Source: an uncultured Bacteroidota bacterium (GTDB taxonomy: Bacteria > Bacteroidota > Rhodothermia > Rhodothermales > Salinibacteraceae). From it: DNA of 63,976 bases. Below are positions 56,796 through 63,976 of this stretch, piece after piece; positions within the stretch are counted from its first letter, which is position 1, and every line of letters starts with the position of its first letter. Location of the stretch: assembly GCA_937127285.1 (NCBI GenBank), contig CAKZLV010000054.1:1-63976 (forward strand), in the 5' to 3' direction. A program made the position numbers and the translations under genes. The notes beneath the pieces are model-generated. The model was not told where the DNA came from, did no database searches, and saw only the letters and a program-made list of their open reading frames with translations.

Positions 56796-58829
56796 ATGCT
56801 TATGAACGGGCGTTTCCGTGTTGTCCTGGCTTTTCTGACCGGTGTTCTCCTTCTCGCGTCCCTGCGCCCCGGGCCGCTGCAGGCGCAGGAGGTTCCGGAG
56901 CACAACCTGGAGTCGTTCGAACCGCTGGACCTTCCGGACCCGAACGAGTTTCGGGCCGGAGACGGGCGGCCGGGGAACGAGTACTGGCAAAACGCCGCCG
57001 ACTACCAGATCGATGTGAAGCTGGACACGGCGTCGAACACGCTGTCGGGCCAGCAGTCGATCACCTACACGAACCGCGCCCCGCAGGACCTCGACCGGCT
57101 CTGGGTGCAGCTGGAGCAGAACTACTTCCGCCCCGACAGCCGGGGGGCGCGCGTGGTGCCGTCCGACGCCCGCTTCAGCGGGTTCTTCGAAGGGGCCGGC
57201 TACGACATCTCCGACGTCCAGCTCCGGCGCGACGGCGAGACGATCGATCCGTCGTTTGACGTGGAGGGGACGCGCATGCTCGTCGAACTGGCCGAGCCGC
57301 TGGCGGCGAACGGAGGAACCCTGACGCTCACCCTCGACTGGTCGTTCGAGATTCCGAAGTACGGGGCCGACCGGCACGGGCGACTCGACGTCGACGAGGG
57401 GACCGTGTACCAGCTGGCGCAGTGGTACCCGCGGATGTACGTGTACGACGACGTGAACGGGTGGAACCCGCTGCCCTACCTCGGGCAGGGCGAGTACTAC
57501 CTCGAGTACGGCACCTTTGAGGTCAACATTACCGTGCCGCGCAGCCACATCGTGGCGGCGACCGGCCGGCTGCAGAATCCGGAGGAGGTGCTGACCGAGA
57601 CGCAGCGTGAGCGTCTCGACGAGGCGCGCGGCAGCCGCGAGACGGTCCACATCATCACCGAAGAGGAGGCCGGCACCGGCGCGACGCGCCCGGACGGCGA
57701 CGGCCCCGTTACCTGGCGCTACGAGGCCGAGAAGGTTCGGGACTTCTCCTGGGCGTCCTCGCAGGCCTTCATCTGGGACGCGGCCGATGCCGAGGTGGAG
57801 GGCCAGGAGGTTCTTGCCCAGTCCTTCTATCCGCAGGAAGGGATCGGGTCCGATCAGAACCCGGGCTGGGAAAAGTCGACCGAGTACGTGCAGCACAGCG
57901 TTGAATTCTACTCCGACACCTACGCCCCCTACCCCTATCCGAACGCGATCAACGTTGCCGGCATCGTCGGCGGGATGGAGTATCCGCAGATCATGTTCTG
58001 CTCGTACGAGGCCCGGGGTCGGGGCCTCTTCGGCGTCACCGACCACGAGTTCGGCCACACCTGGTTTCCGATGGTCGTCGGGACGGACGAGCGCCGCTGG
58101 GTGTGGATGGATGAGGGCCTGAACACGTTCATGAACCAGTACTCGGCCCTTGCCTACTACGGCGACGGCAACGTGCCGCCGCGCCGCGCCCTCCAGAACC
58201 TCTCCCGGGTCACGGCCAGCACGATGAAATCGCCGATGGGCGATCAGCCGATCATGATTTATGCCGATCACATGCGCGATCAGGCCCTCGGCTTCCTCGC
58301 CTACCGCAAGCCGGCCAACGGCCTGATGCTGCTGCGCGAGTACGTCGTCGGTCCCGAGCGCTTCGACGCCGCCTTCACCGCCTTCATCGACCGGTGGGCG
58401 TACAAGCACCCGAAGCCGGCCGACTTCTTCCGCACGATCGAAGACGTGACGGGAGAGGACCTCGACTGGTTCTGGCGGTCCTGGTTCTACGAGACGGACG
58501 TGGTCGATCACGCCGTTGCCAGCGTGCAGACGCGCGCAGATAGTTCCACCACGGTCACCGTCAAGCAAAACGGAGACCTCATGCTCCCGATCACCGCCCA
58601 GATGACCTTTGCCGACGGCTCGACGGAGACGCGCCGCGTTCCCGCCGAAGCCTTCTTCACCCAAGACACCCACGACCTGACGGTAGCGGAAGGACGCACG
58701 GTCGAACGCGTCGTGCTCGACCCCCAGCAGATCCTTCCCGATGTCAACCGCCAGGATAACACGTGGTCGGCGTCCGACGCAGACTCCGACTCCGGCGGCA
58801 CCCCCGCGGGCGACACGTCGCAGCGATAG
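56796..58829 (+). CDS. M1 family zinc metallopeptidase, secreted
   Basis: The 677-residue product has a signal peptide (residues 1-29, LQAQE) and an M1 aminopeptidase fold: N-terminal beta domain (55-250), the substrate gate [10 protein letters not shown], the zinc site HEFGH (H417, H421) with E440 in WMDEGLN, and a helical C-domain. The GGMEYP variant of GAMEN is usual in this Bacteroidota subgroup. After about residue 610 comes a beta-rich part and a Ser/Asp-rich end. It works in the periplasm, or outside the cell, on peptides. A strong terminator follows. Start ATG 56796 (MLMNGRF) or 56802. Confidence 0.92.
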   Translation: MLMNGRFRVVLAFLTGVLLLASLRPGPLQAQEVPEHNLESFEPLDLPDPNEFRAGDGRPGNEYWQNAADYQIDVKLDTASNTLSGQQSITYTNRAPQDLDRLWVQLEQNYFRPDSRGARVVPSDARFSGFFEGAGYDISDVQLRRDGETIDPSFDVEGTRMLVELAEPLAANGGTLTLTLDWSFEIPKYGADRHGRLDVDEGTVYQLAQWYPRMYVYDDVNGWNPLPYLGQGEYYLEYGTFEVNITVPRSHIVAATGRLQNPEEVLTETQRERLDEARGSRETVHIITEEEAGTGATRPDGDGPVTWRYEAEKVRDFSWASSQAFIWDAADAEVEGQEVLAQSFYPQEGIGSDQNPGWEKSTEYVQHSVEFYSDTYAPYPYPNAINVAGIVGGMEYPQIMFCSYEARGRGLFGVTDHEFGHTWFPMVVGTDERRWVWMDEGLNTFMNQYSALAYYGDGNVPPRRALQNLSRVTASTMKSPMGDQPIMIYADHMRDQALGFLAYRKPANGLMLLREYVVGPERFDAAFTAFIDRWAYKHPKPADFFRTIEDVTGEDLDWFWRSWFYETDVVDHAVASVQTRADSSTTVTVKQNGDLMLPITAQMTFADGSTETRRVPAEAFFTQDTHDLTVAEGRTVERVVLDPQQILPDVNRQDNTWSASDADSDSGGTPAGDTSQR

Positions 58830-58852
58830 CGGCTTCCGCCTCCCCCCCGTAC

Positions 58853-58897
58853 GAAAGGACACCCGCACCAGTCGGCTGCCGGGTGTCCTTTCTGTTT
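58853..58897 (+). terminator. Rho-independent terminator after the M1 peptidase gene
   Basis: GAAAGGACACCCG (58853-58865) pairs perfectly with CGGGTGTCCTTTC (58880-58892), a 13-bp stem, followed by TGTTTGGG. The following CTGTTTGGGA repeats (three copies to 58926) make up most of the rest of the spacer. Confidence 0.8.
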
Positions 58898-59009
58898 GGG
58901 ATCTGTCTGTTTGGGACCTGTTTGGGAGCCGCCTGGTCATCCGCCGGCGGCTTCCGGGGGCGCTGGCCTTCCTCCTCGTGTTTCCCGTTCGATAACCGAG
59001 ACTGTCTTC

Positions 59010-60299
59010 ATGCCCTTCTCGCTCGCCCTTCTCCGCGGCCTCCTCGGTCTGGCGGTGTTTGTGGGCATCGCCGTGGTGTTCTCGACCAATCGGAAGGCCA
59101 TCGACTGGAAGCTCGTCGGGGCGGGGATCGGGCTGCAGATTGTCTTCGCGCTTCTGGTGCTGAAGACAGGACCCGGCGAGATCGTCTTCGACACTCTGGC
59201 CGGCGGATTCCAGGAACTGCTCGAGTTTACGTACGAGGGGACGAAGTTCATCTTCGGCGAGCTCGGCAACCCCGAGAAGGGCAACAACTTCGCCTTTCAG
59301 GTTCTGCCCACCATCGTCTTCTTCGCCTCGCTGATGAGCGTGCTCTACTTCCTGGGCGTCGTCCAGCCGCTCGTGAAGGGAATGGGCTGGCTGATGCAGA
59401 AGACGCTGGGGATCTCCGGGGCGGAGTCGCTTTCCTCCGCCGCAAACGTGTTCATCGGACAGACCGAGGCGCCGCTCGTCGTCGAACCGTACGTCGAGCA
59501 GATGACGCGGAGTGAGTTGATGACGCTCATGGCCGGGGGCATGGCTACCATCGCCGGCGGCGTGCTGGCGGCATACATCAGCTTTCTCGGTGGCGATTCG
59601 GAGGCAAGCCAGGTTCTCTTTGCCAAGCACCTGCTTTCCGCGTCGATCATGAGCGCTCCGGCCGCGATCGTAACGGCGAAGATCCTCGTCCCCGAGACGG
59701 AAGAGCCCAAGACGCGCGGCGAAACGACGATGAACGTCGAGAAGGAGGACGACAACGTCATCGAGGCCGCTGCCAGCGGAGCCAGTGAGGGCCTCACGCT
59801 GGCGCTGAACGTGGGGGCGATGCTCCTCGCCTTTATCGCGCTCATCGCCGTTATCAACTGGGTGCTGGGCGGGGTCGGGTCTTTGACCGGCCTGAACGCC
59901 GCCGTGGCGGAGGCCTCCGACGGTCGGTTCGAGGGACTGACGCTGCAGGCCGTCTTCGGATTCGTTTTTGCCCCGCTCGCGTGGGCGATGGGGGTCGAGG
60001 CGGCCGACATCCTCAGCTTCGGCACCCTCCTCGGCGAAAAGGTGGCGGTGAACGAGTTCGTGGCCTACGCGTCGCTGCGAGACCTGAAAGACACGATGAG
60101 CGAACGGTCGGTCATTATCGGCACGTACGCCCTCTGTGGGTTTGCCAACTTCTCTTCGATCGCCATTCAGATCGGCGGCATCGGCGGCATCGCCCCGTCG
60201 CGCCGGAGCGAGATCGCCGCCCTGGGACTGCGGGCCGTCCTGGGCGGGGCCCTGGCCTCCTGGATGACAGCCTCCATCGCCGGCGTGCTGGTGGCGTAG
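59010..60299 (+). CDS. Concentrative nucleoside transporter (CNT/NupC family)
   Basis: The 429-residue protein has about ten membrane helices in the CNT arrangement: STNRKAIDWKLVGAGIGLQI, EKGNNFAFQVLPTIVFFASL, the nucleoside-binding GQTEAPLVVEPYVEQMTRSE, MATIAGGVLAAYISFLG, VAVNEFVAYASL and CGFANFSSIAIQIGGIGGIA. It imports nucleosides with sodium or protons. The substrate signature GQTEAPL matches NupC-type permeases. ATG 59010; a longer frame reads through the spacer repeats. With the M1 peptidase it forms the segment framed by inverted repeats. Confidence 0.92.
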   Translation: MPFSLALLRGLLGLAVFVGIAVVFSTNRKAIDWKLVGAGIGLQIVFALLVLKTGPGEIVFDTLAGGFQELLEFTYEGTKFIFGELGNPEKGNNFAFQVLPTIVFFASLMSVLYFLGVVQPLVKGMGWLMQKTLGISGAESLSSAANVFIGQTEAPLVVEPYVEQMTRSELMTLMAGGMATIAGGVLAAYISFLGGDSEASQVLFAKHLLSASIMSAPAAIVTAKILVPETEEPKTRGETTMNVEKEDDNVIEAAASGASEGLTLALNVGAMLLAFIALIAVINWVLGGVGSLTGLNAAVAEASDGRFEGLTLQAVFGFVFAPLAWAMGVEAADILSFGTLLGEKVAVNEFVAYASLRDLKDTMSERSVIIGTYALCGFANFSSIAIQIGGIGGIAPSRRSEIAALGLRAVLGGALASWMTASIAGVLVA

Positions 60300-60446
60300 G
60301 GGGAGCGTGGGGGCTTGGGAGCGTGGGGGCTGGGGACGCTTGGAGGCTGGGTGTGGGGGAAGGGGGGATGGATGAACGGCACCGCACCAAAAACCAGTAC
60401 CCAGTATCCAATGACCAGTGACCAATGACCAGTGACCAACACCCAA
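60300..60446. repeat. Inverted counterpart of the composite repeat at 56.4-56.7 kb
   Basis: Beginning right after the transporter stop: CGTGGGGGCTTGGGAG-type minisatellite (60306-60350), the 22-bp core (60364-60385), then about eight degenerate heptamers on the - strand (60394-60446: CTGGGTA, TTGGTCA, CTGGTCA). The order mirrors the left copy, with the minisatellite on the gene side and the heptamers outside. Confidence 0.9.
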
Positions 60447-60519
60447 TCCCCCAAACGAAAACGCCCCCGACGCGGGGAGCGCCGGAGGCGGGGAGGGGCG
60501 GAAGCGGGGAGGGCGGAGG

Positions 60520-61263
60520 CTATTGCGGGGCCGGGAAATTGATCGAGAAGCGGACCCAGGAATCCACCGGCTGCCACTCGCGGTCGACCTGTACGTAGGC
60601 CGGGTTCCACCGCCGCTTCGTGGCTCCTTTCATGGCGATGGCATTCAGGGTCGGGTGCGTGCCCTCGATGACTTCGATCGCGTTGGGCACGCCCGTGACT
60701 TCTCCGTTTTCCTCCTGCGTCGCCAGGTGAACCTGCAGTTCGACGCGGCCGCTGGCCTCTTCGGTCCGCAGGCTCTCCGGATACGCCATCTGCACGTCCG
60801 ACTTCGTCGGCTGCGGCTCGCGGAAGACCTTGTTGATGGCCTTGTAGGCCTTGTTCTTGTACTCGTTCTCGGTTTCCATCTTCAGGCGTCCCTCTTCGGT
60901 CACGATGTCCCCGTTCAGGTCCACCTGCCGCAGCGAGTCGACCGCCCGGGCCTCAAAGAGCGAGTCGACCACTTCCGGGTTGTTGCGGTAGAGCTTGATG
61001 AGGCTGCGCTTGATCGCGTTGTTGAACTGCTCCTGCGTCAGGCCGGTCTGGGTGACGCTCAGCTCCTCCTGCGCGAACCCCATCTCCTGGAGCGTCCCCA
61101 GGTTGCGAAAGGCCGTTGCGGTGTCTACCTCCGCCTTCCACCAGCGGGTCTCGGAGGTCTGCCAGCCGGAGGGCGCCTCGGCAGGGTTGCCGCCGGACGA
61201 GCAGCCGGCCAGGACGACGAGAAGGGCAGCGAGCGTGGATGCAATCCAACGCGTGGGAGACAT
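60520..61263 (-). CDS. Lipoprotein with TonB C-terminal-like domain
   Basis: The 247-residue product is a lipoprotein (LVVLAGCSSG, cysteine 21). Residues 150-247 resemble a TonB C-terminal domain: YPESLRTEEASGRVELQVHL, GVPNAIEVIEGTHPTLNAIA and RRWNPAYVQVDREWQPVDSW, with the RxxxxP-type basic pattern and final FSINFPAPQ. The middle is helical with a YKNKAYKAINKVF stretch. Such stand-alone lipoproteins are common in Bacteroidota; they may link to outer-membrane transport but have no TM helix for energy coupling. Confidence 0.75.
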   Translation of the reverse strand: MSPTRWIASTLAALLVVLAGCSSGGNPAEAPSGWQTSETRWWKAEVDTATAFRNLGTLQEMGFAQEELSVTQTGLTQEQFNNAIKRSLIKLYRNNPEVVDSLFEARAVDSLRQVDLNGDIVTEEGRLKMETENEYKNKAYKAINKVFREPQPTKSDVQMAYPESLRTEEASGRVELQVHLATQEENGEVTGVPNAIEVIEGTHPTLNAIAMKGATKRRWNPAYVQVDREWQPVDSWVRFSINFPAPQ

Positions 61264-61639
61264 GGACGGGAAGAATTAATGAGCAGGGGATGAGACTCCA
61301 CAGAAATCAAGTCAGTCCGACGTAACGACGAGCCCGTGCCGAGTTCCCTGGTGCGCGGCTCGGCACGCGAAACTTAAGGTTGCGTCGTCTCACCGGTTCG
61401 GGCAATCCCGCGCCCCGATTCTGCGCCCCGACCCTACGCCCCGCCTCGTCCTCTCAGCCGCGGGTTGAGGGCATCGCCCAGAGCGTTGCTCTCCGTTTCT
61501 GGAAGGGAAAATTCTCCGGAAAGAAAAGGCTCCGGAAAGAAAAGGCTCGGAAAGAAAAGGCTCTCTGGTTGCTCGTCTTGGTGTTCGTCTACCTGCGACG
61601 GGGGCATCGAACCAAGATGGTCCCCATGGCGCGCTCCGG
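61264..61639. other. Intergenic region with a 16-bp repeat
   Basis: No gene is seen. The tandem repeat at 61515-61561 is listed separately. The stretch to its left should contain the promoter of the TonB-like lipoprotein gene, and the sequence just before 61640 is the 3' side of the L,D-transpeptidase gene. Confidence 0.5.
61515..61561. repeat. 16-bp tandem repeat, three copies
   Basis: TCCGGAAAGAAAAGGC at 61515 and 61531 and TCGGAAAGAAAAGGC (one base shorter) at 61547. It is unusually A-rich for this genome; on the - strand it reads as T-rich blocks. Confidence 0.9.
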
Positions 61640-62485
61640 CTATTCAACGAGGACCGGCGTCCCGACCTCGGCCCACCACCAGAGGGCATCCATGTCGCGG
61701 TTGCGGAGCGCGACGCAGCCCTGGGTCCAGTTCGTGGCGGCCCCGGTTCCGTCGCCGTGAATCTCGATCCAACCGCCCAGGTCGGTATTCATGGGCGGCA
61801 TCTCGAACGCCCTCTGCGCCTCCACGATTTGCTCGTACTCCCCCCGCGAGATGAGGCCGCGCCGGAGCCCGCGGTAGGCGTCCTCGGCCGTGGGATAGTT
61901 CAGCACGAGGGCTTTGTGGAACTGGCTGTTCGGGTTGCGACGCACGACGTAAAAGGTGCCCTCCGGCGTGCGCCAGTGGTCGCGCTCGCGGGTGCTGCCC
62001 CGCTGCTGCTTGTCCGAAAACGCGTTGTACCCGAAGTCGGCCTTGAAGGTGCGCGCCAGCGTGGGGCCGCGGTACACGTAGACGCGCCGATCGGCCTTGG
62101 AGACGCGAATCCAGACGTTCGAAATCGTGTGGCGGGGCAGATAGCCCGTGCGCCCGGCATCGGTTTGCACCCGGCACCAGGCGCCCGGGCACTCCAGCCG
62201 AGTAACCGGCGTGCGAACCGCCAGCCGGCCGACCGGAGCGGTGGAATCGGGGCGGTTGTACAGCATCGCATCCTCGCCGGAGACGTAGAACAGATCGGCG
62301 TCCTCGGGCGCGCGCAGGGCCCGGGAGGGCCGTTCGGACGCCGGGGCGCTGCCGCGCGCAGCGGTCGTGTCTGTGTCGATCGTCGGGACGGACGCCGGAG
62401 ACCGGACGGCCGACTGGGCGTAGCCGTCACCGGGAAGCAGCAGCAGTCCGACGGTGAGAACAGCGAGCATCCGGACGAGGCGCAT
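61640..62485 (-). CDS. SH3-like and L,D-transpeptidase (YkuD) domain protein
   Basis: The 281-residue product has a signal peptide (residues 1-24), an SH3-type bacterial domain (about 65-120, AMLYNRPDSTAPVGRL..., WCRVQTDAGRTGYLP) and a YkuD catalytic domain (about 125-281) with VSKADRRVYVYRGPTLARTF, RTPEGTFYVVRRNPNSQFHK, WIEIHGDGTG and the active-site NWTQGCVALRNRDMD. It forms 3-3 cross-links or attaches proteins to peptidoglycan in the periplasm. GDGTG and QGCVALRN fit the HG...SxGC(I/V)R pattern. Confidence 0.93.
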   Translation of the reverse strand: MRLVRMLAVLTVGLLLLPGDGYAQSAVRSPASVPTIDTDTTAARGSAPASERPSRALRAPEDADLFYVSGEDAMLYNRPDSTAPVGRLAVRTPVTRLECPGAWCRVQTDAGRTGYLPRHTISNVWIRVSKADRRVYVYRGPTLARTFKADFGYNAFSDKQQRGSTRERDHWRTPEGTFYVVRRNPNSQFHKALVLNYPTAEDAYRGLRRGLISRGEYEQIVEAQRAFEMPPMNTDLGGWIEIHGDGTGAATNWTQGCVALRNRDMDALWWWAEVGTPVLVE

Positions 62486-62637
62486 GAGAAGCGGTCGGGC
62501 AGTCGGTGGGAGAGGAGGGCGCGTCTCGGGAGCGCGTCGTTGAGGCTTTGGCGAAACGGTGCATCCGGTGCCGGAGAGCGAACGGACAAACTTCGGGCCG
62601 TCGCCGGCAGCGGCGGATCCGGTCGAGGGACGCGGGC

Positions 62638-63396
62638 TCACGCCGATCGCCCGTTCTTCTCGAGGCACCAGCGGTACGCCTCGAGCGTCCCTTCCATCAC
62701 GGTTCCGTTCGTTACGTGATCGACCCGGTCGAGCACGACGCCGTGCGCGTTGGCGGGGGCGAACGAAGCGCCCACGGCCAGAAGCGCCTCGAGGTCGGCA
62801 TCGGTGTCGCCGATGTAGGCCATCTCCGAAAGGTCGAGGCCGTATTCCTGCGCCAGCCACTCCAGGCCGTTCCGCTTGGTGATGCCGGGCGGAACGACGT
62901 CGACGGAGTTGTCGGTTGCGTAGACCTCCAGGTCCGGCACGTTCTCGTCGACGAAGGTTTCGGTGCGCGGACGCAGGGCGCGGATCTCGTCGGGGTCGGG
63001 CGTGACCACCCCGGCCTGCGTTCGCTTGGCGTGGTCGAGCGACAGCTTCGTGTCCGGGATGCAGTCGGTCAAGAACCAGTGCCGCACCTCCTCCAGTTCG
63101 GCTTCGATTTCGGGTGTGAGGACCGGGTTCCAGGTGGTTTGCGCCGCCACCGGATCGAAGAGACCGCCGCCGCTCTCGAAGAGAACCGGCACGGTGAGGC
63201 CCAGCGCCTGGGTGACGGATTCGACGTAGGCGTAGGCGCGCCCGGAGCAGATGGAGACGGCCGGGACGCGGTCGACCGACCCGGGGGTGGATGCGTCGCG
63301 CGCATACCGCCGCAGGGTCGAGAAGCCGTCCAGGTCGTAGGCTTCGTACGGCAGAGACAAGCAGCCGTCGATGTCGGTAACGAAAAGCTTGATCAC
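62638..63396 (-). CDS. HAD-superfamily hydrolase, Cof-like phosphatase
   Basis: The 252-residue product is a HAD subfamily IIB phosphatase: motif I FVTDIDGCLSLP, motif II SICSGRAYAYVESV, cap domain about 85-180, motif IV YIGDTDADLEALLAVGASFA with FAPANAHGVV. The GTG start at 63396 puts VIKLFVTDIDG at the N-terminus, as usual. Members include phosphoglycolate and sugar phosphatases; the substrate is not readable from sequence. It is 43 bp downstream of fabI on the same strand. Confidence 0.85.
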   Translation of the reverse strand: MIKLFVTDIDGCLSLPYEAYDLDGFSTLRRYARDASTPGSVDRVPAVSICSGRAYAYVESVTQALGLTVPVLFESGGGLFDPVAAQTTWNPVLTPEIEAELEEVRHWFLTDCIPDTKLSLDHAKRTQAGVVTPDPDEIRALRPRTETFVDENVPDLEVYATDNSVDVVPPGITKRNGLEWLAQEYGLDLSEMAYIGDTDADLEALLAVGASFAPANAHGVVLDRVDHVTNGTVMEGTLEAYRWCLEKNGRSA

Positions 63397-63439
63397 GGGG
63401 GCAGGAGATGTCGGCAGAGAACGTCGGGCGGGGAGGCGG

Positions 63440-63976
63440 CTACTCGTCGTCCGGGTCCCTCTTTCCACCGTCCGCCGTTTCCTCCATGGCTTCGACGATG
63501 GCGTCGGAGATCCCCATGGAGGCAAAGCCGCCGTCGTGGTAGAGCGTCTGCATGGTCACCATGCGGGTGTAGTCGCTCAGGAGCGTCACCGCATAGTCGG
63601 AGCAGGAGGCGGCGTCGGCATTTCCGAGGGGCGAGACGCGGTCGGCGAACTCGTACATGGCGTTGAAGCCGTCGATCCCGGACCCGGCCGTCGTCTTGGT
63701 CGGGCTCTGCGAGATGGCATTGATCCGGATGCCGCGGTCGCCGAGCCGGTAGCCGAAAGCGCGCGTGATGCTTTCCAAAAGAGCCTTCGCGTCGCCCATC
63801 TCCGAGTACTTCGAGAAGATGCGCTTCGCGCCGATGTAGGAGAGGGAAAGGATGGACCCGCCGTCGGCAATGGCGTCGGTCGAGAGGGCGTGGTGGACGA
63901 TTCGATGGAGGCTGATGGCGGAGATGTCGAGCGTCTTCTTGTACCAGTCGTAGTTGAGATCCTGGTACGGCACGTC
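63440..63976 (-). CDS. fabI: Enoyl-[acyl-carrier-protein] reductase, C-terminal part (partial)
   Basis: Only the 3' 179 codons are inside the window; the start lies beyond the right edge. Visible family marks are the SxSYIGAKRIFSKYSEMG region with the catalytic Tyr-x6-Lys (YSEMGDAK), ALLESITRAFGYRLGDRGIR, INAISQSPTKTTAGSGI and VTMQTLYHDGG. FabI is the NADH-dependent last step of fatty acid elongation and the triclosan target. The end is acidic (KRDPDDE). The identity is clear despite truncation. Confidence 0.92.
   Translation of the reverse strand, partial: DVPYQDLNYDWYKKTLDISAISLHRIVHHALSTDAIADGGSILSLSYIGAKRIFSKYSEMGDAKALLESITRAFGYRLGDRGIRINAISQSPTKTTAGSGIDGFNAMYEFADRVSPLGNADAASCSDYAVTLLSDYTRMVTMQTLYHDGGFASMGISDAIVEAMEETADGGKRDPDDE

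Noticed and set aside
56517-60446. Very long open - strand frame across the M1 peptidase and transporter
   Set aside because: Same reason: it is antisense to two clear genes, and its ends are heptamer and minisatellite repeats translated as WSLVTGHW-type peptides.
61595-61660. tRNA-like T-arm (GGTTCGATGCCCCCG on the - strand)
   Set aside because: No matching acceptor stem, anticodon arm or D arm could be built around it, and it overlaps the end of the L,D-transpeptidase gene.

Overview
The window is a high-GC chromosomal segment from a bacterium of the Bacteroidota/Rhodothermota, most probably close to Salinibacter and its relatives (Rhodothermia). Four things point there: a complete alternative complex III (actABCDEF) followed directly by a caa3 oxidase with an A2-type subunit I; acidic proteins rich in Asp and Glu, as in salt-in halophiles; Bacteroidota-type families (DUF2723 mannosyltransferase-like protein, LptF/LptG, GldJ/GldK-like lipoprotein, short-chain FabI, serine-palmitoyltransferase-like enzyme); and starts that rarely have a Shine-Dalgarno sequence, with several GTG starts. 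No rRNA, tRNA, CRISPR array, prophage or insertion sequence was found.

Layout. 0.4-1.9 kb: a CsgG-like TPR lipoprotein-assembly-type gene behind three tandem palindromes, with a decayed second copy of its C-terminus fused in frame after the stop. 2.2-17.4 kb: the respiratory island, all on the + strand: actA-F, an Fn3/transmembrane protein, SCO1, then cox2-cox1-cox3-cox4. Electrons would pass from menaquinol to ACIII to a c-type haem and then to caa3 oxidase; menB at 46.8 kb serves the quinone pool. 18-31 kb: a housekeeping stretch mainly on the - strand (nucleosidase-like protein, metF, hpf, ybeY, cold-shock protein, DUF2723 protein, thioredoxin-like protein, rsmI, LptF/G, and an RMF/CrpP-like protein). 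31-39 kb: a serine-palmitoyltransferase-like enzyme followed by a GNAT-like protein (a candidate sphingolipid or sulfonolipid pair), HAD phosphatase, rhomboid protease, purQ, an acyl-CoA dehydrogenase and an exported methyltransferase-like protein. 39-47 kb: a GldJ/GldK-like lipoprotein, small unknowns, ssb, YtxH-like, yaaA, udk and menB. 47-56 kb: divIVA with a very long acidic tail, yggS, an orphan ABC ATPase, pdxA and pepA. 56.4-60.4 kb: an M1 peptidase and a CNT nucleoside transporter framed by an inverted pair of composite repeats. 60.5-64 kb: a TonB-like lipoprotein, an L,D-transpeptidase, a HAD phosphatase and the 3' part of fabI running off the right edge.

The spacers are the most unusual structural feature. 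Nearly every intergenic gap holds a short direct tandem repeat (10-19 bp unit, 2-5 copies), each with its own sequence, and three kinds of interspersed repeat recur: heptanucleotide arrays, a composite heptad/core/minisatellite element in inverted pair, and a roughly 125-145 bp MITE-like element with terminal inverted repeats placed immediately after stop codons. The points most worth following up are these repeat systems, the Fn3-TM protein in the respiratory operon, the RMF-like protein beside a short HPF, the divIVA tail, the His-rich linker in ActB, and a hairpin-rich candidate small RNA at 43.6 kb.
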